Shown here: in pieces, positions 1-10,133 of the stretch
Layout: the number at the start of each line of letters is the position of its first letter
Position numbering within the stretch: the first letter of the stretch is position 1
DNA from: CAVTWH01 sp963738365
Lineage (GTDB): Bacteria > Actinomycetota > Actinomycetes > Mycobacteriales > Micromonosporaceae
Direction: 5' to 3'
NCBI GenBank assembly: GCA_963738365.1
Contig: CAVTWH010000006.1
Coordinates: 868,001 to 932,000 of the forward strand
DNA length: 64,000 nucleotides
Position numbers and translations under genes: made by a program
The notes under the pieces: model-generated
Seen by the model: only the letters and a program-made list of their open reading frames with translations
What the model was told of the DNA's origin: nothing
Databases searched by the model: none

Positions 1-345
1 AACTGGGCGCGGTGGGACACCTCGATGGAGTCGGTGCAGTTGACCGGGGCGTTCGCGGTGGGCAGCACGGTGACCATGACGCCGACCGGGCAGGAGCCGA
101 TCCAGTCGGTGATCACCGAGATCGAGCCCGAGCGGCGCTACGCCGACCAGACCGAATTCGCGGGTGTCCTGCTGCGTTTCAGCCACACGCTGACCCCGCT
201 GGCCGCCGGGGGTACCCGGGTCGCACACCGGCTGGAGATCAGCGGTCCGGCCGCCGACCAGGTGGCCCCGGAGCTGGGCCCGGCCATCACCGTCGACTTC
301 CCGCAGGCCATGACGGCGCTGCTGGCCTACGCTGCGGCGGTATGA
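1..345 (+). CDS. SRPBCC (START-like) family protein, 3' part
   Basis: The frame is open from base 1 and gives about 114 residues, starting within a W-x-x-W-D segment typical of the first strand of polyketide-cyclase/START-like lipid-binding folds. The gene begins before the window. The pattern of a short scaling motif, an acidic stretch (ITEIEPERR) and a final helix that packs over a cavity fits SRPBCC proteins, which bind small hydrophobic ligands. An internal ATG at 25 is unlikely to be the start because the motif lies upstream of it. Its stop overlaps the start of the MarR gene in ATGA, so the two are translationally coupled and the regulator may sense a ligand related to this protein. The ligand is unknown. 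Confidence 0.7.
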   Translation, partial: NWARWDTSMESVQLTGAFAVGSTVTMTPTGQEPIQSVITEIEPERRYADQTEFAGVLLRFSHTLTPLAAGGTRVAHRLEISGPAADQVAPELGPAITVDFPQAMTALLAYAAAV

Positions 346-791
346 CCATCGACGGGCCCGCCCACAGCCCCGGCTTCTGGCTCTGGCACGCCACCCTGCG
401 CTGGCAGCGCGCCGTCGCGGCGGCGCTGGGCCCGCTGGACCTCACCCACGCCCAGTTCGTCCTGCTCTCCTGCGCCTGGTGGCTCAACGACCACGGGCAG
501 GTACCCAACCAGCTCGACCTGGCCCGGCAGGCGGGCACCGACGTCAAGATGACCTCGCAGCTGGTCCGCAAGTTGGAGGCCAAGGGGCTGCTGGAGCGCA
601 CCCCGGACGAGCGGGACAGCCGCTCGCGCCGGCTGCGTACCACCGAGGCCGGCAACCGGCTGGCGCTGCGGGCGATCGAGGCGGTGGAGCGGGTGGACGC
701 CCGGTTCTTCGCCCCGGTCGCCCGGGAGAAGCCGGAGACCGACCAGCTCGCCGCCATGCTGCGCCGCCTGGTCGAGCCCTCCGCCGGCTGA
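342..791 (+). CDS. MarR family transcriptional regulator
   Basis: 149 residues, the usual MarR size. A helical N-terminus (residues 10-40) leads into a winged helix at about 50-105: the segment NQLDLARQAGTDVKMTSQLV is the helix-turn-helix, and LLERTPDERDSRSRRLRTT is the wing with its typical basic DxRxxR pattern. The C-terminal helix would form the dimer interface. The ATG at 342 is chosen because it overlaps the preceding stop and leaves the domain complete; the frame extends further upstream but only as a shadow of the SRPBCC gene. MarR proteins usually repress neighbouring genes and respond to small ligands; no operator is visible here because the promoter would lie outside the window. Confidence 0.85.
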   Translation: MTIDGPAHSPGFWLWHATLRWQRAVAAALGPLDLTHAQFVLLSCAWWLNDHGQVPNQLDLARQAGTDVKMTSQLVRKLEAKGLLERTPDERDSRSRRLRTTEAGNRLALRAIEAVERVDARFFAPVAREKPETDQLAAMLRRLVEPSAG

Positions 792-879
792 CGGCCGGGC
801 CCGGTCTCCGATTGGCACAGCCGCCCGCCGGCTGGCGCCGGACCCGGCGTCGCGCCGTCCCGATGCGCTGACCGGCCGC

Positions 880-1968
880 TCAGCCGCCGGTCAGCACATC
901 GGCGAGGTTGAACGACACCGGCCGCTCCAGCTGGGCGTAGGTGCAGGAGGACGGCTCGCGGTCCGGGCGCCACCGGACGAACTGGGTGGTGTGCCGGAAC
1001 CGTTCACCCTCCATGTAGTCGTAGCGCACCTCCAGCACCCGCTCCGGGCGTAGCGGGACGAACGACAGGTCCTTGCCGTTGTTCCACCGGCTCATCTCGT
1101 TCTTGCGCGGGGTACGCTCGCCGGCCGCGTGCGCCGCCCAGTCCCACGGGTGCCCGGTGAACTCGGTGACCAGCGGCTGGAGTTCCTGGAACAGCTCCTT
1201 GCGGGTGGCCATCGGGAAGGCGCCGACCACGCCCACCGAGGCCAGCACCCCGGCGTCGGTGAACAGGCCGAGCAGCAGCGAACCGATGGCGTCCTCGCCG
1301 GACTTGTGTACCCGGTAGCCGGCCAGCACGCAGTCCGCCGTCCGCTCGTGCTTGATCTTGAACATCACCCGCTTGTCCGGCTGATAGGTGAGCTCCAGTG
1401 GCTTGGCGATCAGCCCGTCCAGCCCGGCGCCCTCGAACTGCTCGAACCAGCGCCGGGCAATGTCGGCGTCCCGGGTCGCCGGGGTGAGGTACACCGGCGG
1501 CGCGGCCGAGGCGAGCACCTGCTCCAGGCGTTCCCGGCGCTGGTGCAGCGGCGTCTGCGTCAGGTCCTCGTCGCCCACGGCGAGCAGGTCGAAGGCGATG
1601 AAGCTGGCCGGGGTCTGCTCGGCGAGCAGCCGGACCCGGCTGGCGGCCGGGTGGATGCGCTGCTGCAGCGCCTCGAAGTCCAGCACGTTGCGGGTCGTGT
1701 CGGCCACCACGATCTCCCCGTCGATCACCGCCCGGGGCGGGAAGTTGGCCAGCACGGCGGCCACCACGTCGGGGAAGTAGCGGGTCATCGGCCGTTCGTT
1801 GCGGCTGCCGATCTCCACCTCGTCGCCGTCCCGGAAGATGATCGACCGGAACCCGTCCCACTTCGGCTCGTAGAGCTGGCCGGCGGGGATCTGCGCGACC
1901 GGCTTGGCCAGCATCGGCGAGACCGGCGGCATCACAGGTAGCTGCACCCGCCCATTGTGCGCCGGCAC
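880..1968 (-). CDS. ligC: ATP-dependent DNA ligase, LigC type
   Basis: 362 residues. The nucleotidyltransferase domain (about 15-215) has the adenylation motif EPKWDGFR with catalytic Lys36, then IDGEIVV (motif III-like), DGLIAKP (motif IV) and KIKHERTADCVLAGYR (motif V). An OB-fold follows to the end. No polymerase or phosphoesterase domain is attached, so this is a stand-alone LigC-like enzyme rather than full LigD. Such ligases seal nicks using ATP and act in base-excision or end-joining side pathways in actinobacteria. It follows the AlkA-type gene after 28 bases in the same direction, which fits a repair operon. A start at Met13 is an alternative. The reading frame is intact. Confidence 0.88.
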   Translation of the reverse strand: MPAHNGRVQLPVMPPVSPMLAKPVAQIPAGQLYEPKWDGFRSIIFRDGDEVEIGSRNERPMTRYFPDVVAAVLANFPPRAVIDGEIVVADTTRNVLDFEALQQRIHPAASRVRLLAEQTPASFIAFDLLAVGDEDLTQTPLHQRRERLEQVLASAAPPVYLTPATRDADIARRWFEQFEGAGLDGLIAKPLELTYQPDKRVMFKIKHERTADCVLAGYRVHKSGEDAIGSLLLGLFTDAGVLASVGVVGAFPMATRKELFQELQPLVTEFTGHPWDWAAHAAGERTPRKNEMSRWNNGKDLSFVPLRPERVLEVRYDYMEGERFRHTTQFVRWRPDREPSSCTYAQLERPVSFNLADVLTGG

Positions 1969-1996
1969 ACCGACACCGGGGCGCCCCCGCCACGCC

Positions 1997-2959
1997 TCAG
2001 TAGGACGCGAAGGTGCGCAGTTCCAGGCGCGGCCCGAAGCGCGGCGGTCCCGGCGTACCCAGGGTGAGCACCTGGCACACCCGGCCCCGTTGGCCGGCGA
2101 ACGGCGCCAGCACCTCCAGCAGCCGCCGGTCGGCCGCCGACAGCCGGCCCGGCGCCGCGTCCCGGGCGCCGGCCCGCACCGCGCCGGTCAGCGCGTACAC
2201 CACGTGGTGCGGGACGTTCCAGTCGCCGACGCTGACCGCGTCCGGGTCGCCCAGCGCCAGCCGGACCACTTCGGCGGCGGTCCACGGGCCGATCCCCGGG
2301 ACGGAGGTCAGCCGGGCGGTCAGCGCGGCCACTGTGGCCGGGTCGGTGCCGGTGGCCGCGGCGGCCAGCGTCTCGGCCCGGCCCACCAGGGCGGCCGCCC
2401 GGCGCAGCGCGTCGGCCCGCTTCTGCTCCACCCCGAAGCGGTGCAGTTGCCAGTACGGCGTGGCCGCCACCCGGTCCGCCTCCGGCGGCAGCAGCAGCCC
2501 CTCGAACGGGCCGGGCGCCGGCTCGCCGAAGAACCGGGCCACCCGGGCCCAGGAGTTCGCCGCCTCCTTGCCGGAGACCTTCTGCGCCAGGATCGTCGGT
2601 ACCAGGTGCTGCAGCACCCGCCCGGTGGCGGGCAGTCGCAGCCCGGGCCGGTCGTGCCAGGCCCGGGCCAGCGCCGGGTGGTCGCGCACCAGGTCGGTGA
2701 AGCCGCCGACGTCGTCGCGCAGTCCGGCGATCGCGTCGGCCCGGTCCAGCACCCAGCCGGCGCCCGGCCCGTACCCGGTGGCCACCAGCGCCCCGGCGCG
2801 GCGCACCAGGTGCAGGGTGGCCGGCCCGTCCGGGGTACGGCTGGCCCACCGCAGCTCACCGGCGCTGACCCGGGCACACGGATCGCGCCCGAACGCCAGC
2901 GGGTGCAGCGTGCCGGCCAGGTCGTAGTGCGGTGGCGGGGTGAGTTCGCGGGTCAGCAC
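1997..2959 (-). CDS. DNA-3-methyladenine glycosylase, AlkA-like (HhH-GPD)
   Basis: 320 residues. The C-terminal half carries the helix-hairpin-helix of the HhH-GPD superfamily (VPGIGPWTAAEV, about residues 220-231) followed by the downstream acidic segment AVSVGDWNVPHHV, in which Asp246 is the likely catalytic aspartate that drives base release. The N-terminal part (1-115) resembles the mixed alpha/beta domain of AlkA. The enzyme would excise alkylated purines, leaving abasic sites for processing and ligation. It starts 10 bases after the NurA-like gene and is followed by ligC, so it is probably the fifth gene of the HerA-SbcD-SbcC-NurA operon. Frame intact. Confidence 0.85.
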   Translation of the reverse strand: MLTRELTPPPHYDLAGTLHPLAFGRDPCARVSAGELRWASRTPDGPATLHLVRRAGALVATGYGPGAGWVLDRADAIAGLRDDVGGFTDLVRDHPALARAWHDRPGLRLPATGRVLQHLVPTILAQKVSGKEAANSWARVARFFGEPAPGPFEGLLLPPEADRVAATPYWQLHRFGVEQKRADALRRAAALVGRAETLAAAATGTDPATVAALTARLTSVPGIGPWTAAEVVRLALGDPDAVSVGDWNVPHHVVYALTGAVRAGARDAAPGRLSAADRRLLEVLAPFAGQRGRVCQVLTLGTPGPPRFGPRLELRTFASY

Positions 2960-2969
2960 GGCCGGCTCC

Positions 2970-3897
2970 TCAGCTGACCGCGCGCAGCAGGCCCCGGTGC
3001 AGCAGCCGGGCGTCGCCCAGCAGGGCGCGCAGCCGCTTCTCCAGGCCGGCGATCGGCACCAGGTTCTGCGGCGCCCGGGCGTCCTTGTACGGGCTGGACG
3101 CGAAGCACGGCAGCGTCACCGTGGTCAGGTCGGCCAGCGCCACCGCCTGCGCCACGGTCAGCTCCGCCGAGCACTCGATCCGCACGATGCCGCTCCACGG
3201 ACCGGCCGGCGCTCCGGGCAGCCGCAGGTACCACGAGTAGAGGCTGCTCAGCCCGAACACCGGGCTGCGCCAGCCCGGCGGCAGCCCGGTCACCACGGCG
3301 GTCAGCTGGCTGGCCAGGTAGTCGCCGGTCTGCGTCTTGACGTAGCCGATCGCGTGCGGCAGCCCCCGGCACTCGCCCAGCGGCCCGTCCACGACCAGCA
3401 CGGCTCGCCGTCCTGGGCGCCGCGCGCCTGCTCGGCCACGGCCACCTCCAGCCGGCCCATCTGCACCCGCAGCCGGGCGTCCAGCTGCTTGGGCCCGCCA
3501 CCCACCCGGTACGGCGGGTAGAGCGCCGGGGCGATGCCCAGCGCCGGCACCCCGGGCGCCGGGGTGAACAGGCCCCGGGCGGTGCGGGTGGCCACCACGG
3601 TGGCGCAGCCGGCGGCCAGGTCGCAGCGCACCACCCCGGCCGCGTACGAGGCGGCCAGGGTCGGGTGGGCGTGCCCGGCGTCGTCGGTGACCCAGCCCCG
3701 GGCGTCGTTGCGCCGCACCCCGTCGACGAGCAGCACCACGTCGGGGCAGCGCAGCTCCGGCCGGACCGGGATGGGCTGCCACTGCGCCTCCGGGTACTCC
3801 ACGTGGCGTCGACGCTGGCGTTGCTCTCCGTGCTCGGCCCGCCGTCGACCCCGACGCGCTGGTACGACGGATCCCAGGCGTCCCAGGCGAAGTTCAC
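2970..3897 (-). CDS. nurA: NurA-like nuclease (frameshifted at about 3800 and 3407)
   Basis: About 309 residues when the frames are joined. GTG at 3897 overlaps the sbcC stop (GTGA). The N-terminus VGVDGGPSTES, a middle LLVDGVRRND and a late VLVVDGPLGE followed by IGYVKTQTGDYL match the spaced acidic DG motifs and the 'GyvKt' motif of the NurA 5'-3' nuclease fold. In archaea NurA is the nuclease partner of the HerA translocase and works with Mre11-Rad50 to resect broken DNA ends; the same neighbours occur here. The frame is lost near 3800 (restoring one base would give DAHVEYPEAQW) and near 3407, each time resuming with conserved sequence, so sequence error is likely. Family assignment rests on motifs and context. 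Confidence 0.72.
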
Positions 3898-6393
3898 CGG
3901 CCGACCCGCTCCACCCGGGCGGTCCGGGCGTCCTTGCGGACCTCGAAGCGCACCGGGATGCGTTCGGCCAGCGAGCTGACGTGGGTGACCACGCCGACCA
4001 TCCGGTCGCCCCGGGCGGCCAGGTTCTCCAGCGTCGCCGCGACCGAGTCCAGGGTGGCCGCGTCCAGGGTGCCGAAGCCCTCGTCGAGCACGATCGACTC
4101 CAGGCTGGCCACGCCGCCGCCGACGCCGGCGAGCTGCTCGGACAGGGCCAGCGCCAGGGCCAGCGACGCCTGGAAGGTCTCCCCGCCGGAGAGCGTGCGC
4201 ACCGCGCGCGGCAGCCCGGCGTCGTGGTGGTCGACCACGAAGAACTCGCACCTTGTCGTGGACCAGCTCGTACTGGCCGCCGGAGAGCTCTCGCAGGATC
4301 TGGGAGGCGCCGTCGACCAGAGCGTCCAGCGCTTCTTCAAGCAGCCAACGCTCGAAGTTGTTGGCCCGCAGGTGGCTGGCGAGCGCCCGGGCCACCTGGC
4401 CCTCGCGCTCGTAGCCGGCGCGCTGCTCGGCCAGCTTCTCGGCCTGGTCGCGCCGGTCCAGCAGGCGCTCGTGCGCCCCGTTCGCCCGCTCCACGGCCAC
4501 CGCGGCGGCGCGTACCGCCGCCTCCAGGTCGGGGCCGCCCGCGCCGGTCAGCCCGGCCGGCGTGGCCAGCCCGGCGGCGGCGAACAGGCCGGCCAGCCGC
4601 TGGCCGGCGGCGGCCCCGGCGGCCACGGCCGCGCTCACCCGGCCGGTCAGCGCGTCGCGGCGCCCGGTGCGCGCCGCTGTTTCCCCGGCCGCCCACTGCG
4701 CCAGCTGCTGCCACGCCTGCGCCAGGTCGGTGCGGTCCACCGGTGGCGGGGCGAGCGGGGCGACGGCGTCGCGTACCCCGTCGAAACCGCCCCAGGCGGC
4801 GCGGACCCGCTGCTGCGCGCGGTCGGCCGCGGCGTGCGCCCGGCGGGCCTGCTCGCGCTGCGCCCGGACGGTCGCGGCGGCCTCCTCGACGCCGCGCTGC
4901 CGGGCGGCGATGCGATCCAGCTCGGCCCGCAGGGCGGCCACCCCGGCCGAGCCGGCCAGCCGCCGGTCCAGCGCGGCCCGCCGGGTGGTCACCGTGTCCC
5001 GGTGGGTACGCGCCGCCACCAGCGCCCGGTCCAGCTGGCGTACCACCTGCTCCTGGCTGGCCACGGCGCGCTCGGCCGCCTCGGCGTCGCGCTGCGCGGC
5101 GGTCAGCGCGGCCCGGGCCGCCGCCATCTCCGGCGAGTGCTCCCGGGGCAGTGTCGCCACCGGCTGCTCGCACACCGGGCACGGCTCGCCGACCCGCAGG
5201 TGCGGGCGCAGCGTGGCGGCCCGGTCGGCGGTGGTGGCCGCCTCCAGCGCCGCCTGCGCCCGGGCGACCTCCGCGCGGGCCAGCACCGCGGCGCCGGTCG
5301 CCTCGTCCAGCTCGCCGCCGGCCCGTTCGTGCTCGGCCTCGGCCTGCGCCACCAGGCCTGCCAGCTGGCCCACCTCGGTGGCCAGCCGGTCGGCCTCGGC
5401 GTGCTCGTCGAGCTGCCGGTGCAGCGCGGTGGGGTCGCCGGCCTCGGCCAGTTCGGCGCGCAGCCGGTCCTCGTCCTCCTCGGCGGCCTGGACCGCCTGG
5501 TCGGCGCCGAGCGCCGCGTCCCGGTGCCGGCCGCGTCGGCGGCCAGCGCGGCCAGCCCGTCCGGGGAGGCCACCCGGCGCAGCAGCCCCAGCTCGGTGTC
5601 CAGCTCGGCCAGCTCACGCTCGGCGGCGTCCCGCTGCTCGCGCAGGGTACGCAGCTCGGGTACGGCGGCGTCGACGTCGGCGGCCAGCTGCCGGGCGTCG
5701 GCCAGCCGCTGCTGCGCGACGGCGATCGCCTCGTCGGTCGCGTCGGCCATCCCGGCCAGGACCCGGTCCAGCGCCTCGACCTGGGTCTCCGCCTGCTTGC
5801 CCAGCTCGGTGGCCTGGTCCCGGATGCGCTCGTAGACCGACAGGCCCAGCAGGTTGACCAGGATCTGCTGGCGTGCCGCCGGCTTGGCGTGCAGGAACTC
5901 GGCGAACGCCCCCTGCGGCAGCACCACGCAGCTGGTGAACTGCTCGTACGGCAGGCCGACCGCGTCGAGCACCGCGGCGTCCATCTCGGCTCGGGGTGCC
6001 GGCCAGCGGCTCGCCCAGCTCGGTCAGCCCGCTGTCCAGCGTGGCCAGGTCGAACCCGGCCGGCAGCAGCTCCAGGCCGGCCTGGCTGGTGGTGACCCTG
6101 CCCTTGCCGTCGCGGCGCACCACCCGGGTGGCGACGTAGCGCCGCCCGGCGGACTCGAAGACCAGCCGGACCCGGGCCTCGTTACCCGACGGGGAGAGCG
6201 CGTTGGCGATGGCCCGCCGGTCCGCCCAGCGCGGCACGGTGCCGTAGAGGGCGAAGCAGATGGCGTCGAGCACCGTCGACTTGCCCGAGCCGGTCGGCCC
6301 GACCAGGGCGAAGAAGTCGGCGTCGGTGAAGTCGACGGTGGTCGGCTCGCGGAAGACGGTGAAGCCGGCCAGGTCCAGGCGCAGCGGGCGCAT
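3894..6393 (-). CDS. sbcC: SbcC/Rad50-type exonuclease subunit (three frameshifts)
   Basis: About 833 residues, somewhat shorter than Escherichia coli SbcC. Walker A GPTGSGKST at residues 32-40, a long Ala/Arg/Glu-rich coiled coil, a zinc hook CPVCEQP at its tip (about base 5175), then the ABC signature LSGGETF and Walker B IVLDEGFGTLD near the end. With SbcD it forms the ATP-driven nuclease complex that opens and trims hairpins and blocked double-strand ends. The start ATG shares one base with the sbcD stop (TGATG). The frame breaks near 5988, 5522 and 4247, and each new frame continues the family sequence, so the product is probably intact in the organism. Confidence 0.85.
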
Positions 6394-7539
6394 CAGGCGG
6401 TCACCTCCTCGTGCAGCTGGTCGAACAGGGCCACCGACCGCCGGGTCGGCGTGCCCCTTGGCGGTCAGGTAGTCGGCGAACAGCTCGCCGGGGGCCCGGC
6501 CGGAGCGCGCCGCGCGGGCCGGCGCGTCGGCGGCCAGCGCCAGGAACTCCGGGTCGATCCGGACCTCCAGCGCCCGGGGCAGCAGCTCCTGCACTTCTTC
6601 GCGCAGCCCCGCGCGGGGGCGTTCGCGCACGAAGACGCGCAGCCAGGCGGTGCCGGTGTCGAGCCCGCGCAGCTGGTCGAGGGTGCCCCGCACGGTACGC
6701 AGCGGGACGGCCGCGGCCACCGGCACCTCGCGGACCCGGGCGGCCGTGCCGGGGGCGACCTCCACGATGCTCACCGACGCGACGTTCTCCTCCTCGCCGA
6801 AGTCGATGGCGAGCGGGCTGCCGCTGTAGCGCACCGGGCAGCCGGCCGGGATCTGCTGCGCCCGGTGCAGGTGCCCCAGCGCCACGTAGTGGGTGTGCGC
6901 CGGGAAGACCGCGGCCGGCACGGCGTAGGCCAGGATGGTGTGCGCCTCCCGCTCGCCGCCGCCCATCGCCCCGCCGACCACGGTCAGGTGCGCGGTGACC
7001 AGGTTGACCGTGTCCGGTCGCGAAGCCGGCGCTGAGTTCGGCGAGCAGCCGGGCGACGTGGTCGGCGTAGGTCTGGTTGGCCTCGGCGGCGGTGAGCTCG
7101 AACATCTCCGCGGCCCGCACGGCGTACCGCTGGGACAGGAACGGCAGCGCCACCAGCTGCCACCGCTCGCCGGCCCGGCTGGTGCCGGTGATCACGTGCT
7201 CGGCGGCCCGGTCGCGGACGGTGCCGCGCAGCGTGATGCCGGCCGCGTCGGCCCAGGGGCGCAGCGCGTCCAGGCTGGCGCCGTTGTCGTGGTTGCCGCC
7301 GATCGCCACCACGTCGGCGCCGGTGCGGCGCAGCGCGGACAGCGCCCGGGTGACCAGCCGGGTGGCGTCCGGGCTGGGCGCCGCGGTGTCGTAGAGGTCA
7401 CCGGCGACGATCACCAGGTCGGGCTGCTCGGCCTCGGCGATGTCGACCACCTGGCGAGCACGGCCAGGTGCTCGTCCAGCCGGGACTGCCCCTTGAGGAC
7501 CTTGCCGACGTGCCAGTCGGAGGTGTGCAGGATCCGCAC
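6393..7539 (-). CDS. sbcD: SbcD/Mre11-type nuclease subunit (three frameshifts)
   Basis: About 382 residues with frames joined. The GTG at 7539 follows GGAGG by seven bases and starts the product with VRILHTSDWHVG, the first metallophosphoesterase motif (D8, H10). VIVAGDLYD, IGGNHDNG and HTHYVALGHLH supply the other metal-binding motifs of Mre11-type nucleases. The protein gives the SbcCD complex its manganese-dependent 3'-5' exo- and endonuclease activity. Breaks lie near 7455 (one base missing before VVDIAEAEQ), near 7020 and near 6430, the last restoring the ending LFDQLHEEVTA and the TGATG junction with sbcC. The herA-like stop is 32 bases upstream, so cotranscription is likely. Confidence 0.85.
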
Positions 7540-7571
7540 GGAAGCCTCCGTCTCTGTCGGGGGGATCGGGC

Positions 7572-9317
7572 TCAGAACGGGATGTCGTCGTCGGTCAGCG
7601 CCGCCCCGGGCAGCCGGAGCCGACCACCGCGAACGGGTCGGCGGCCTGGGTGATCGAGCGCAGCGTGGAGCGCGGCGGCTCGCCCGCCTCGGCGACCCGG
7701 GTGGCCCAGGCCGGGAACGGGAACTCCACGGCCAGCGGCACCGGGATGTCCGGCTGGTTGACGAACATGGTGCCGGGCTTGGCGAGCAGCGCCCGGGCGC
7801 GCTGCGGGCCGGGCAGGAAGCCGTACTCGGGGCGGGAGGCCTCGGCCGGGTCGAGCCGGCCGACCACCCGGATCGCCGAGTTGGTGACGATCCGCCGCTC
7901 CACCTCGCTGGCGGTCTGCTGGGCGCCGATCAGGATCACCCCGAGCGAGCGGCCCCGCTCGGCGATGTCGAGCAGCACCTCCTTGATCGGGGAGGAGCCC
8001 TCCCGGGGGCGTACTTGTTGAGCTCGTCGAGGACGACGAAGAGCAGCGGCTTGCCGGTGCCTGCCTTCTCCTTGCGCTCGAACTCGGTCTTGAGCGTCAC
8101 GCCGACCACGAAGCGCTGCGCCCGGTCCGGCAGGTTGTGCAGGTCGACCACGGTGACCTGGGCGCTCTCGGCGGTGTTGATCCGGTGCCGGCGGGCGGCC
8201 GGCAGGTCGCCGCGGATCAGCCGGGCCAGGTCGCGCTTGCTGCCGATCAGCCGCCGGGCGAACGCGTTGACGGTGCCCAGGCCGACCGCGCTGCCGGCCC
8301 AGAACGGCCGCGGGCGTCGTCGTTGAGCGCGGTCGACGATGTGGTCGACCAGGTCGGCGTAGGAGCCGATGCGCGTGCCGTCGATGCTCACGCCGCCCTC
8401 GGCCGGCTCGGCGTAGCGGGCCAGGTGCGCGGTGACCGAGTGGACCACCATCGTGTACTGCTGGCGTCTCGTCGTCGGCGTCGGCGAAGACGTACGGCAG
8501 GAGCCGGTCGGCGCAGAACTCGGCCAGCGTCCAGTAGAAGCTGTCGACGCCGGAGCAGCCGGCTGGTCACGTCGGGGGTGCCGGACGAGTCGCCGGCCCG
8601 CGGCGGGGCGTAGACCCGCGACGTCGGGGAACGGCGGGCGGGCAGCCCGAGCTGGGCGTACGCGGCGATGGTGGCGTCGTCGAGGCGGGTGTTGGGGTGG
8701 TCGAGGAAGAGCAGGTCCTCGCCCTTGACGTTGAAGATCAGCGCCTTGGCGTTGGCCGCGTCGGCGCCCAGCACGCCGGAGCGGAAGACCGAGTAGAGCA
8801 GGAAGGTGGCGAAGCTGGTCTTGGTGGCCACGCCGGAGATGCCGGAGATGGAGACGTGCGCGCCCCGGGTGCCGTCGAGGAAGTCGGCGTTGAGGTAGAC
8901 CGGCACGCCGTCGCGGCCGGTGCCCATCGGGACCCGCCGCTCCATCCGGTCGAAGTGCAGCGCGGCGGCGCGTTCGCCGGCCGTCCGCCCGGTGCACCAC
9001 CGCGCCGGGCGTGGGCGGCACGTAGAGCTCCGGGTCGACCCGGGTGGTGGTGATCTCGGCGGCCTCCTGCACCTGGGCCGGCAGGGTGCCGTCGGCGATG
9101 GCGAAGACGTCGGAGTCGAACTGCGCGCCCTCGTGCCGGGCCCGGACCTGGGTGACCACGCCGGCGATCGTCACCGGCTCGCCGTCCGGGCAGCTCAGCG
9201 CTGGGTGACCACCACGTCGTCGAGCTGCAGGTAGGTGCCGGGGCCGACGGCCGTCCAGAACTGCAGCGGGGTGGCGTCGGCGGTGCCGAGCACCCGCCCG
9301 ACCGGACTTTCGCTCAT
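7572..9317 (-). CDS. HerA-like (DUF87) ATPase/translocase (six or more frameshifts)
   Basis: About 582 residues. ATG at 9317 gives MSESPVGRVLGTADATPL, matching the small N-terminal HAS-barrel of HerA proteins. The motor domain has a variant P-loop SGISGVATKTS (about base 8840), the Walker B strand LLFVVLDELNKYAP (about 8020) and a later LGVILIGAQQTASEV with an arginine-finger-like region GRLDP. HerA hexamers translocate along duplex DNA and feed NurA and Mre11-Rad50; the neighbours here are exactly those proteins. The frame changes near 9200, 8990, 8560, 8470, 8310, 8005 and 7615, with family-like sequence resuming each time; the restored tail ends TDDDIPF. It could alternatively be a defence-associated HerA, but no SIR2 or DUF4297 partner is present. 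Confidence 0.72.
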
Positions 9318-9389
9318 GGGTAGCCATGCTGCCGTACCCGGGCGACATCGCCACCGACCACCCGCCGCGCGTCGGCCGAATTGGCCCGT

Positions 9390-10129
9390 TCAGTTCACCC
9401 GGGTGTACCGCAGCAGGAGTGTGCCGTCCTCTTCCAGGGCGTGCGCCAGGCGCATCCCGCGCGGCGGCGAGGGGATGCCGGCGGTGATCCGCCCGGCCCC
9501 GGGGCCGGCCAGCAGCGGCGAGACGGTCAGGCACACCTCGTCCACCAGGTCGGCGGCGGTGAGCGCGCCGAACAGGTGCGGCCCGCCCTCGCTGAGCAGC
9601 TGCGTCAGCCCCCGCCTGCGCAGCTCCTCCAGCCCGGCGGCCAGGTCGACCCGGTCGTCACCGACGGCCAGCACGTCGGCCACGCCGGCCAGCGCGGTGA
9701 CCCGGTCCGGTGGGGCGGTCCGGCAGGTGAGGATGATCGGGCGCACCGGCGCCTCGGCCAGCGCCCGCTGGGTCGGCGCCAGGTCGAGCCGGCCGGAGAC
9801 GACCACCAGGCGGGGGTACGCCGTGCGCCCCTGCGCCGGCGCCGGGCGGCGGTCGGCTCGTCCAGCCGCACCGGCCCGTACCCCTCGTGGCGCAGCGTCC
9901 CGGCGCCCACCAGCAGGGCGTCCGGGTAGCTGCGCAGCAGGGCGAAGACGCGCTTGTCGGCGGGTCCGCCCAGGCCCCGGGAGTGGCCGTCCAGCTCGAC
10001 CGCGCCGTCGACGCTGGTGACGAAGTTGACCCGCAGCCACGGGCGGTCGGCGGGCGGCCGGTAGAGCCGCTCCAGGGCGGCGTCGTCGAGTTCGGTGGCC
10101 GGCCCGGTGGCCGGCAGCAGCACGCGCAC
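9390..10129 (-). CDS. RibD C-terminal-type pyrimidine reductase family protein (one frameshift)
   Basis: About 246 residues after joining frames near 9845. RPWLRVNFVTSVDGA at the N-terminus is the NADPH-binding start of the RibD_C/dihydrofolate-reductase fold, and LSEGGPHLFGAL with DEVCLTVSPLLAG are its usual C-terminal motifs. True RibG reductases act in riboflavin synthesis on a ribosylamino-pyrimidine; this stand-alone type often lies outside rib operons and its substrate is uncertain. The GTG at 10129 lies four bases after the stop of the 39-residue cysteine-rich ORF. It points toward the HerA-like gene 72 bases downstream and could share its transcript. Confidence 0.75.
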
Positions 10130-10133
10130 GCCG

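Noticed and set aside
3534..6095. An 853-codon plus-strand frame
   Set aside because: Shadow of sbcC and nurA, with low-complexity Arg/Pro composition.
7572..9317. HerA-like gene as part of a phage-defence system (HerA-SIR2 or HerA-DUF4297)
   Set aside because: No SIR2, DUF4297 or other defence effector is adjacent; the partners are Mre11, Rad50 and NurA-like proteins, which point to repair.
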